64,000 bases of DNA from Herbaspirillum sp. RV1423 (GTDB lineage: Bacteria; Pseudomonadota; Gammaproteobacteria; Burkholderiales; Burkholderiaceae_D). The translations under genes and the position numbers were made by a program. Positions 57,852 to 64,000 of the stretch are shown here, piece by piece. The stretch is taken from assembly GCF_000577615.1 (NCBI RefSeq), contig NZ_CBXX010000001.1, positions 124,001 through 188,000 of the forward strand, read 5' to 3'. The notes beneath the pieces are model-generated. The model saw nothing but the letters and a program-made list of their open reading frames with translations, ran no database searches and was not told the origin of the DNA. Numbering within the stretch: the stretch's first letter is position 1; each line of letters begins with the position of its first letter.

Positions 57852-58277
57852 ATGAAGACATCCTCCCGCTTGCAAAAAGGCGATTTCGAAGCCCTTTCGG
57901 AATTCCGTTATCAACTGCGCCGTTTCATCCGTTTCAGCGAAGAAGCCGCGCAAAGCGAAGGACTGACACCGCTGCAATATCTGCTGATGTTGCATATCAA
58001 GGGATTCCCCGGACGCGACTGGGCCAGCATCAGCGAACTCGCCGAACGCCTGCAATCTCAGCATCATGGCGTGGTGGCGCTGGTGACGCGCTGTGAAAAA
58101 GCGGGATTGGTGACGCGCACCCAGGATGACAAGGACAAGCGCCTGGTCCAGGTGCGGCTGACGGAAACCGGCGAACAGTATCTGCATCGCCTGGCGGAAC
58201 TGCACCGCAACGAACTGCATTCGCTGTCCAGTGTATTCCAGGTCTCACATATTTCGGCTTTCAACGACCGCGACTGA
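57852..58277 (+). CDS. MarR family transcriptional regulator
   Basis: 141 residues from the ATG at 57852. MarR winged helix: SISELAERLQSQHHGVVALVTRCEKAGLV then the wing DKDKRLVQVRLTETG. Ribosome site is weak. Faces the HPP/CBS gene across a 129-base promoter region with AT-rich segments, so local regulation is likely. Confidence 0.9.
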   Translation: MKTSSRLQKGDFEALSEFRYQLRRFIRFSEEAAQSEGLTPLQYLLMLHIKGFPGRDWASISELAERLQSQHHGVVALVTRCEKAGLVTRTQDDKDKRLVQVRLTETGEQYLHRLAELHRNELHSLSSVFQVSHISAFNDRD

Positions 58278-58306
58278 ACGTCGCAAAAAGCGCAATCGAC
58301 GCCGAG

Positions 58307-60034
58307 TCAGGCTGCCCTCTCGACCCGGTTGCGTCCCTTGTTCTTGGCAACGTACAGCGCTTCGTCGGCCATGCGAATCAAGTGGTCGAGGCTTTCCTCC
58401 CCCGCCAGCGCGCTGACGCCGAAGCTCGCCGTAATGCCGATCCGCCGTGCATCGTCGATCGCAAAAGTCCGCGACGCCAGCATGACGCGCAATTTCTCCG
58501 CCACCGCTACGCCCTGCCCGAGATCGGCCTCCGGCAACAAGATGATGAATTCCTCGCCGCCGTAGCGAGCCAAGACATCCATCTTGCGCAGCAACTGGCT
58601 GATCATCTGGACCGCATTGCGCAAGATATTGTCGCCGGCGTTATGACCGTAGTTGTCGTTGATGCGCTTGAAATGGTCAATGTCGAGCAGGACCAGAGCA
58701 AGATTCCTCTTATAGCGCTGCGCAATCGCCAGTTGCTGCTCGCTATGCGCGAAAAAGGCGCGGCGGTTCAGTACGCCGGTCAGGAAATCGGTATTCGACG
58801 ACACTTGCAGTTGTTCGATCAGCGTCTCGCGCTCGCCTGCCAGACTGATGCGCTCCAGGCTGCGCGCTTTGAGCACATGGAGGGCGCGCAACATGTCGCC
58901 GATTTCATCGTTGTGGCGCGCCTGCGGAATCGGCGCATCGAAGTTGTCTTCCGCCAGACCCACGACCAGGTTGGTCGCCTTCAGCACCGGCTCCAGCACG
59001 CGCTGGCGCACCAGATACAGCAACACAAAGAAACACAGGAAAGCAAACACCGTCATCGCAACGACGCCGACGAGCAGGTTGAATGCCTGACGATGACGGA
59101 TTTCTGCTTCGCGGATTACATCAGTCAGGATCACGTCGCGCAGATGCAGAATCGACGCCATCGGCGGGACGTAGCGTGCAGCCAACTCGGCCGTGTCAAC
59201 CTCGTACGAACCTGAGGTCAGGCCGCTTTGCAACAGGCTGTCGAGGAAAGGGAAACTTTTTCCGAAGTATTGCGCATCAAGGTCGGACAGCGCCATACGG
59301 AACGCCGGATTGTCCTTGTACGCACGCATCTGGATATCGAGCAGAGTACGCAACTGTTCGATACGGCCGTACAACTTGCCGATCTCAATCACTTCATCCT
59401 TGGTCAGCGGTCGCTGCATGATCACCGGCGCCGTAAATCTGGAGCCCACTTGCCCGGCATATTCGCGCATGGTGGAAGCGATGCGCATCCCCGTCAGACC
59501 ATCCAGCACTTCAGGGTCTGCCTGAATTGCAATGCTGGACAGATCCGCAACTGCCGCAACCATCAGAGGAATGAGATTGACCATTCCTTCCACTGCAGCC
59601 GAAATCTCCCTGGAAGAACGCTGCCATTTCAGCACGCCGACCTGCTGGTCGGTTCGTTGCCGCGCCGGCCCCAATACCTGGCGCACCGCCTCGATCTTGC
59701 GAATGACAGGGACGTAGCGAGGGTCGGCCTCGACGCGTAGCGCACTCAACACATCGGAAAGCGACTGGTCGGACTCTTGCCGTGCCCGATCCAGCTTTTG
59801 CCGCAACAAAGGCAGAGCCTCACGCTCGCCGCCCATCGCCGCGTTGGCAGGGCCCCGCTCAAACGAGATTTTTTCCATGGCCACCATGGCCAGTTGCACG
59901 ATGCGCACGGCCTCCACGCTGCGCGCACCGCGCTGATAGGCGCCCCATTCGATCAGGACGATCCGCGCAGCGAGTGCAGAGAACAACAGCATCAGTGCAA
60001 TGGAGATAAGCCAGAACAGGCGACTCAACGACAT
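58307..60034 (-). CDS. Membrane diguanylate cyclase (periplasmic sensor, HAMP, GGDEF)
   Basis: 575 residues from the ATG at 60034 (GGGGTG upstream). Membrane segment about 5-25, a long helical periplasmic sensor to about 325, second span about 330-352, HAMP-like linker (LAEDNFDAPIPQARHNDEIGDMLRAL), then GGDEF with GGEEF near 489 and the RKMD inhibition site five residues before. It should produce cyclic di-GMP in response to an outside signal. Convergent with the MarR gene. Confidence 0.92.
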   Translation of the reverse strand: MSLSRLFWLISIALMLLFSALAARIVLIEWGAYQRGARSVEAVRIVQLAMVAMEKISFERGPANAAMGGEREALPLLRQKLDRARQESDQSLSDVLSALRVEADPRYVPVIRKIEAVRQVLGPARQRTDQQVGVLKWQRSSREISAAVEGMVNLIPLMVAAVADLSSIAIQADPEVLDGLTGMRIASTMREYAGQVGSRFTAPVIMQRPLTKDEVIEIGKLYGRIEQLRTLLDIQMRAYKDNPAFRMALSDLDAQYFGKSFPFLDSLLQSGLTSGSYEVDTAELAARYVPPMASILHLRDVILTDVIREAEIRHRQAFNLLVGVVAMTVFAFLCFFVLLYLVRQRVLEPVLKATNLVVGLAEDNFDAPIPQARHNDEIGDMLRALHVLKARSLERISLAGERETLIEQLQVSSNTDFLTGVLNRRAFFAHSEQQLAIAQRYKRNLALVLLDIDHFKRINDNYGHNAGDNILRNAVQMISQLLRKMDVLARYGGEEFIILLPEADLGQGVAVAEKLRVMLASRTFAIDDARRIGITASFGVSALAGEESLDHLIRMADEALYVAKNKGRNRVERAA

Positions 60035-60233
60035 CAACACACCCCGAAATGCCCAGCACGGAGGTGGGCGATTATTGTCATAATTGCAATCAAGCCCGCT
60101 ATTATAAATCACCATGCCTCAATTGCTTAATTTTTAGGCACAGGCATGATTTGCATCACAGAAAATCAGCACGAGATAGACCCGACTTGGACATTCGGAA
60201 GATGCAATGCCGTTAACGGCAGTAGATGGCAAA

Positions 60234-60254
60234 ACGCCCGCATGATGCGGGCGT
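60234..60254 (-). terminator. Terminator after the ribbon-helix-helix gene
   Basis: CGCCCGCAT-G-ATGCGGGCG stem; minus strand continues GTTTTGCC. About 80 bases past the stop of the small regulator gene. Confidence 0.75.
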
Positions 60255-60330
60255 TCGCGTTTTAAGATGAAGCATTGTGTGAGAGGCGCTCAGGTCGACA
60301 CCAAAAACGCCTCTTTGAATTCAAGAAAAT

Positions 60331-60531
60331 CTACGCTTTCTTCCGCGCTGCATTTTTACTGACAATGTTGCTTTGGGTACTGTAATCCACTCCGAATCGC
60401 TTCATGTAATCGCGCATCAATTGACGAATGACCTGCGACGGTGTCAAATCCTGGCTGGAGCACAGCTCTTCAAACGCTTTTTTCTTGACCGGATCGACCA
60501 GCACGGTGAGACGGGCAGTTTTGCTTTCCAT
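60331..60531 (-). CDS. Ribbon-helix-helix (CopG-like) protein
   Basis: 66 residues from the ATG at 60531 (AGAAGG 8 bases upstream). Beta-strand TARLTVLVDP then two helices (VKKKAFEELCSSQ, PSQVIRQLMRDYMKRFG) give the RHH DNA-binding fold. RHH proteins bind AT-rich palindromes, often their own promoter; an AT-rich candidate lies upstream at 60557. No toxin gene adjoins it. Function otherwise unknown. Confidence 0.8.
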   Translation of the reverse strand: MESKTARLTVLVDPVKKKAFEELCSSQDLTPSQVIRQLMRDYMKRFGVDYSTQSNIVSKNAARKKA

Positions 60532-60556
60532 GATTGCCTTCTGATGTGGGGATGGA

Positions 60557-60578
60557 AATATTATAATCAAATGATAAT
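60557..60578. promoter_or_regulatory. AT-rich operator candidate upstream of RHH gene
   Basis: AATATTATAAT (60557-60567) followed by a further ATGATAATG. The same 11-mer occurs at 62888-62898 in front of the paralogue operon. Confidence 0.45.
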
Positions 60579-60622
60579 GTTTTTCAATCCGTTATTTCCA
60601 GATGAGGCGCGCGTGAGTCTGA

Positions 60623-61489
60623 TCAGGATCCTCTGTCTTCATCGCTTGCGACATGCATGAACTCGGCAAATACGCTCATATCCGAAATCGCCTTGAATTC
60701 GGCGCGGCTTTTCCCCTGCGCAGTCTGAATGCGCTCCACGAGCGCGACAAACGACAAATCGTAAATCAAATCAAGCCGGACAGCCTGCGTATGAAGCGCC
60801 GGCACGGACAGGCCGTTGCCGTTCACCGCCCAAACGACGCGATTCAAACTGGTCGATACGCTGCTCCACCACAATTTCGCATCGAAAACCGTCCACAGAC
60901 GGTCCATGACAAGCGACAAATTGCCGGCATCCCCCCATAAATTCGACACCAGAACGCCATCATCGGACAGCGTTTTACGGCAAGCTGCATAAAACGATTC
61001 GGTGCTCAAAGACGGCGCCAGTCCATCCGCATCGAAGCCATCATGCAAAATGACGTCCACTCGCTGATCCGTCGTCTCCACATAATCTTTCGCATCCGTA
61101 TGGACGACCTGAAAGCGTTCACTCTCTGCAGGAACAGCAAACTTGTCGCGCAGTGCGATCACATCGGCATCCAGTTCCAGCACCGTAATTTTTGCGCGCG
61201 GCAAGATCCGATGACAATACTTGGGCAAAGAACCGCCACCCAGGCCTATTATCAAGATGCTGGCCGGCTCACGCTGGAACAACAAAAATGCCATCATGGC
61301 GCGGGTATAGCTCAGCAGGAGCTCGTCAGGCGCACTGATGCGCATCGCGCTTTGAATATAACGGTCGTCAAAATGCAAGGTGCGCATGTCGTCGCTATCA
61401 AAGGAAAAGGGCTTTCCCTTACTGTCGACATAGAGTTCTTCGAAGGCCCTTCTCTTCCGCTGAAAACCTTCCTGCAATGCTTTTTTCAT
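60623..61489 (-). CDS. Spermidine-synthase-like methyltransferase-fold protein, copy B
   Basis: 288 residues from the ATG at 61489. Rossmann core like spermidine synthase: ILIIGLGGGSLPKYCHRILP (cofactor loop), VLELDADVIALRDKF, VVHTDAKDYV, VDVILHDGFDADG. The usual GGGDG of aminopropyltransferases is GGGS here and SDCTDP is HDGFDA, so polyamine synthesis is not assured. Similar to copy A at 61891-62865. Third gene after copy A and the YkgJ protein (29-base gap). Confidence 0.82.
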   Translation of the reverse strand: MKKALQEGFQRKRRAFEELYVDSKGKPFSFDSDDMRTLHFDDRYIQSAMRISAPDELLLSYTRAMMAFLLFQREPASILIIGLGGGSLPKYCHRILPRAKITVLELDADVIALRDKFAVPAESERFQVVHTDAKDYVETTDQRVDVILHDGFDADGLAPSLSTESFYAACRKTLSDDGVLVSNLWGDAGNLSLVMDRLWTVFDAKLWWSSVSTSLNRVVWAVNGNGLSVPALHTQAVRLDLIYDLSFVALVERIQTAQGKSRAEFKAISDMSVFAEFMHVASDEDRGS

Positions 61490-61517
61490 TGATATCGCCT
61501 CACACCAGTCAAACTGC

Positions 61518-61871
61518 TTAAACCAAAACCTGCCGCGTCGCCAGGAAGAATTGATGTATTTTTTCCTCAATGCGCGGATCGATCATTACATCCGGCCGAT
61601 GGCCGTTCGGGCAAGCCAGCCGCGGTGTCGTCCCGAACAAGCGGCAAATGAGCGGCCGCTCGGCATAGACTTCGCAACCGTCTTGGCCAAGATGCGGGCA
61701 ATCCAGATTTGCCAATGCAACATCGTGCTCCTCAGCCGTTTTCACCGGCAGCAGCGACATCTCTTCCGACGAAGCCGTCACCGGGCCGCAGCAGTCATGG
61801 CAGCCAGGCTTGCAGACGAAAGAGGGAATCCGCTTCCTAAAGAACTGAATTGTCTGGATGTTGGTCATCAT
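61518..61871 (-). CDS. YkgJ family cysteine-cluster protein
   Basis: 117 residues. Cys cluster C20-C24-C27-C28 (VCKPGCHDCCG) and later LDCPHLGQDGCEVYAERPLICRLFG-type motif, the metal-binding pattern of the YkgJ/UPF0153 family. Family role is unclear; Zn or Fe binding is assumed. Lies between the two spermidine-synthase-like genes, 19 and 28 bases from each. Confidence 0.87.
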   Translation of the reverse strand: MMTNIQTIQFFRKRIPSFVCKPGCHDCCGPVTASSEEMSLLPVKTAEEHDVALANLDCPHLGQDGCEVYAERPLICRLFGTTPRLACPNGHRPDVMIDPRIEEKIHQFFLATRQVLV

Positions 61872-61890
61872 TTTTTCACAAGAGGCACGC

Positions 61891-62865
61891 TCAAAAGACG
61901 ACCGCCTGAGATCGTCCCGTCACCAGCTCAAGCTGGCGTTGCTGCAAGATGCCCTTCAGTACCTGGTGTAGATCCATCGGATGCGATGCAGCAATTGCCC
62001 TTAGCCGCCCGATCAGAACCTGGTTGGACAATTGAAGACTGTCGCCCTTGCAGGCGAAGGCGATTCTGTTATGCGACTCAAAGACCGGAACGGTGATGAC
62101 CGCATCGTCGAAACTGCGCCGCATGCGATCCAGATAGATTTCGTTGACTTCGTCATTATCTATGAGATTGACAACCATGATGCCGTCCTGGGCAAGGAGC
62201 CGATAGCAGTCGTCGTAAAAATCCTGACTGCACAGCCGCGGCGGCTGCCCCGCCTTGTCAAACCCATCCACTACCAACACGTCGTACTGCTGTTCCGCGG
62301 TTTTCACGAAATCCACGCCATCCGCGCAGTGAATCGATAAACGATCGTCATCCTCAGGGATGAGGAAGTGATCGCGCAAAGCGATCACTTCCTCATTTTT
62401 TTCAAGCACGACAATGGAGGCTTCCGGCAAATAACGGTGGCAATACTTCGGCATGGAGCCTCCGCCCAAGCCGATCATCGCAATCGATTTCGGCGCCTGA
62501 TGGAAAAGCAGGAATCCCATCATCGTGCGAGTGTAACTGAGCACTAGCCGATAAGGCGCATTGACATCCATCTCGCTCTGCACCGCAAGGATGTCAAAGT
62601 GCAGGAACGCCGAACGGCCGTTTGTATAAATGAATGGCTTTCCATTGTTGGAAATAGACATCAAATGGTCAAACCGGTTTAAAAGCATAGGAACAGATTC
62701 CTCTGGAAGTGGAGGATTTTGCTCATTGAGCAGCAATTCCATATAAAAGCGAATTCGTTCGGAAGAACGATCGTGTCGATACGCAATCGGACCTCCCGGA
62801 AAATTCGCTGCCGTCTTACTGAACGATGGTGCCAATGGCCGTCTTCTATATTCTTTTATGATCAT
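61891..62865 (-). CDS. Spermidine-synthase-like methyltransferase-fold protein, copy A
   Basis: Up to 324 residues. Core motifs IAMIGLGGGSMPKYCHRYLP, VVLEKNEEVIALRDHFLIP, CADGVDFV, YDVLVVDGFDKAG run parallel to copy B, as do SYTRTMMGFLLFHQAP and copy B's SYTRAMMAFLLFQREP. Start uncertain: neither 62865 nor 62742 has a ribosome site, and shared homology begins about residue 60. First gene of the three-gene operon; promoter is very AT-rich. Confidence 0.8.
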   Translation of the reverse strand: MIIKEYRRRPLAPSFSKTAANFPGGPIAYRHDRSSERIRFYMELLLNEQNPPLPEESVPMLLNRFDHLMSISNNGKPFIYTNGRSAFLHFDILAVQSEMDVNAPYRLVLSYTRTMMGFLLFHQAPKSIAMIGLGGGSMPKYCHRYLPEASIVVLEKNEEVIALRDHFLIPEDDDRLSIHCADGVDFVKTAEQQYDVLVVDGFDKAGQPPRLCSQDFYDDCYRLLAQDGIMVVNLIDNDEVNEIYLDRMRRSFDDAVITVPVFESHNRIAFACKGDSLQLSNQVLIGRLRAIAASHPMDLHQVLKGILQQRQLELVTGRSQAVVF

Positions 62866-62901
62866 TACATTATAATATCAGGATAATAATATTATAATAT
62901 A
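62866..62901. promoter_or_regulatory. AT-rich direct repeats upstream of copy A
   Basis: ATTATAATAT at 62869-62878 and again at 62891-62900, exactly 22 bases apart (two helical turns), in a 36-base stretch almost free of G/C. Overlaps the likely promoter of copy A. Confidence 0.5.
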
Positions 62902-62945
62902 ATTCAAAAATTCGAACTCCTTTGCCGCCTCTGATTAATGAAAGA

Positions 62946-62972
62946 GCAAATGCAAATTTCTTGGCATTTGCA
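62946..62972. repeat. Inverted repeat near the IS5-family end
   Basis: GCAAATGC and GCATTTGC around a 10-base spacer. Could be a weak terminator or part of the insertion junction; the left IS end could not be placed exactly. Confidence 0.4.
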
Positions 62973-62999
62973 ACGTCGCGGTTGGGCTAAATATCTCCT

Positions 63000-64000
63000 G
63001 CGTAGTCCAGCCGCCGTTAAGGCTACGCTGATTAAGTAAACGAGTTGAGGACTGAAGACGTTATTGTTCCGATCGATACGGAGCAAGGTAAAAAGCGATG
63101 AAACAGCAAACACTGGCGATGGCGGCAGACCAAGGATTTGAACAGCATCGCAAGCCGACTCGGCGCGATCAATTTCTCGACACCATGAATCGCATCGTTC
63201 CGTGGTCCGAGTTGTGCGCCGTGATCGAGCCGTACTATCCGCGGGGCGGCAATGGCCGTCCGCCGATAGGTCTGGAACGCATGCTGCGCATTCACTTCCT
63301 TCAGCACTGGTTCAATCTGGCTGACTTCGCCTGCGAAGAGGCGTTGTATGACAGCGCCAGTCTGCGCCGTTTTGCCGGCATCGACCTGGGACGTGAAGCA
63401 GGGCCTGACGCGACCACCTTGCTTAAGTTCAGGCATCTGCTGGAACAACATCATCTCAACGAAAAGCTGTTTGCCGAGGTCGGCCGCGTGCTGCAAGGCA
63501 GTGGGATGACGCTCAAAACCGGCACGATCGTCGACGCCACCCTCATTGCCGCCCCCAGTTCAACGAAGAACGCAGAGAAAGCGCGTGATCCGGAAATGCA
63601 CCAGACGCGCAAAGGGCAGCAGTGGTACTTCGGAATGAAATTGCACATCGGCGTCGATAGCCAAAGCGGTCTGGCGCACAGCGCCGTCGTCACTGCCGCC
63701 AACGTGCACGACAAGCACCCGCTGCCTGACTTGCTGCATGGACAGGAGCGGCGCGTCTATGGCGACAGTGCCTACGCCAGTCAGAAGGATCTGATCCGCG
63801 GCAAGGCGCCGCAAGCGAGGGATTTCACGAACTGCCGCACGCGTCGGCTGGGTGGCGAAGTCGATGAAATCAAGCGCAGCAAGAATCGCCACAAATCGAA
63901 GATCCGCGCCCGCGTCGAGCACGTCTTCGGCGTAGTCAAGCGGCTGTGGGGTTTCACGAAAGTACGCTACCGTGGCCTGGCCAAGAATGCCGGACGTGCA
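63000..64000 (+). mobile_element. IS5-family insertion sequence (right part beyond window)
   Basis: Contains the transposase below and about 100 bases of upstream non-coding DNA. The left boundary is estimated between about 62970 and 63030; terminal repeats were not identified because the right end is outside. Confidence 0.7.
63098..64000 (+). CDS. IS5-family transposase (3' end beyond window)
   Basis: Read from the ATG at 63098 (GGAGCAAGG upstream) to the window edge without a stop, 301 residues. Segments closely match IS5 transposases: IEPYYPRGGNGRPPIGLERMLRIH-type, FRHLLEQHHL, GTIVDATLIAAPSSTKN (first Asp), MHQTRKGQQWYFGMKLHIGVD, VYGDSAYAS (second Asp), RARVEHVFGVVK (Glu). The frame is intact, so the element may be active. 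It points away from the copy A promoter. Confidence 0.93.
   Translation, partial: MKQQTLAMAADQGFEQHRKPTRRDQFLDTMNRIVPWSELCAVIEPYYPRGGNGRPPIGLERMLRIHFLQHWFNLADFACEEALYDSASLRRFAGIDLGREAGPDATTLLKFRHLLEQHHLNEKLFAEVGRVLQGSGMTLKTGTIVDATLIAAPSSTKNAEKARDPEMHQTRKGQQWYFGMKLHIGVDSQSGLAHSAVVTAANVHDKHPLPDLLHGQERRVYGDSAYASQKDLIRGKAPQARDFTNCRTRRLGGEVDEIKRSKNRHKSKIRARVEHVFGVVKRLWGFTKVRYRGLAKNAGRA

Noticed and set aside
60331-60531. RHH protein as antitoxin of a toxin-antitoxin pair
   Set aside because: No small toxin-like gene (ParE, RelE, MazF type) lies within a few hundred bases on either side.

Overview
The window looks like chromosomal DNA of a betaproteobacterium of the order Burkholderiales, most likely Oxalobacteraceae (Herbaspirillum, Collimonas or Herminiimonas-like). 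This rests on the run yceD-rpmF-plsX-fabHDG-acpP-fabF-rpoE-rseA-rseB-mucD-lepA-lepB-rnc-era-recO-pdxJ-acpS-nagZ-uvrC-pgsA in that order, on protein style and on a moderately high GC content. The genus call is an inference. Most genes lie on the minus strand.

Region by region. 1-6.8 kb: a catabolic module in which a class V aminotransferase, an MFS organic-anion transporter and a YdiJ-type FAD/4Fe-4S oxidoreductase (cut by the left edge) face a divergent GntR/FCD regulator. 7-11.1 kb: tRNA-Val, relA, a Rid-family protein, an alpha/beta hydrolase and tRNA-Leu. 11.2-12.5 kb: an IS21-family remnant and a gene-poor scar. 12.5-19.1 kb: a chemoreceptor, an orphan 2-oxoglutarate dehydrogenase E1 paralogue, several small unknown proteins and a CheY-like regulator. 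19.3-24.1 kb: nitronate monooxygenase, a DUF2242 lipoprotein, a Pro/Tyr-rich exported protein, an FMN riboswitch driving a RibH2-type lumazine synthase, and htpX. 24.3-30.3 kb: a three-gene signalling operon (response regulator, CheC-like phosphatase, PAS-GGDEF cyclase), the cobT-cobS-cobC cobalamin group, and cheV.

30.5-54.4 kb is the conserved housekeeping core: three tRNA genes (Gly, Cys, Gly), pgsA, uvrC, nagZ, acpS, pdxJ, a benE transporter wedged into the recO-pdxJ operon, recO, era, rnc with a long repetitive tail, lepB, lepA, a small glutaredoxin-like gene, the sigma-E envelope stress group and the fatty acid synthesis operon. Many of these genes overlap by 4 bases, and clear hairpin terminators separate the transcription units.

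54.5-64 kb: maf, an isochorismatase-fold lipoprotein lacking its catalytic cysteine, DUF1289, a 40-residue lipoprotein, an HPP/CBS membrane protein divergent from a MarR regulator, a membrane GGDEF cyclase, a ribbon-helix-helix protein, and two spermidine-synthase-like paralogues flanking a YkgJ cysteine-cluster protein. An IS5-family transposase runs off the right edge.

No CRISPR array, toxin-antitoxin pair or phage is evident. The least explained units are the 60.3-62.9 kb cluster with its shared AT-rich operator-like motif, the orphan E1 enzyme and the CheC/GGDEF operon.
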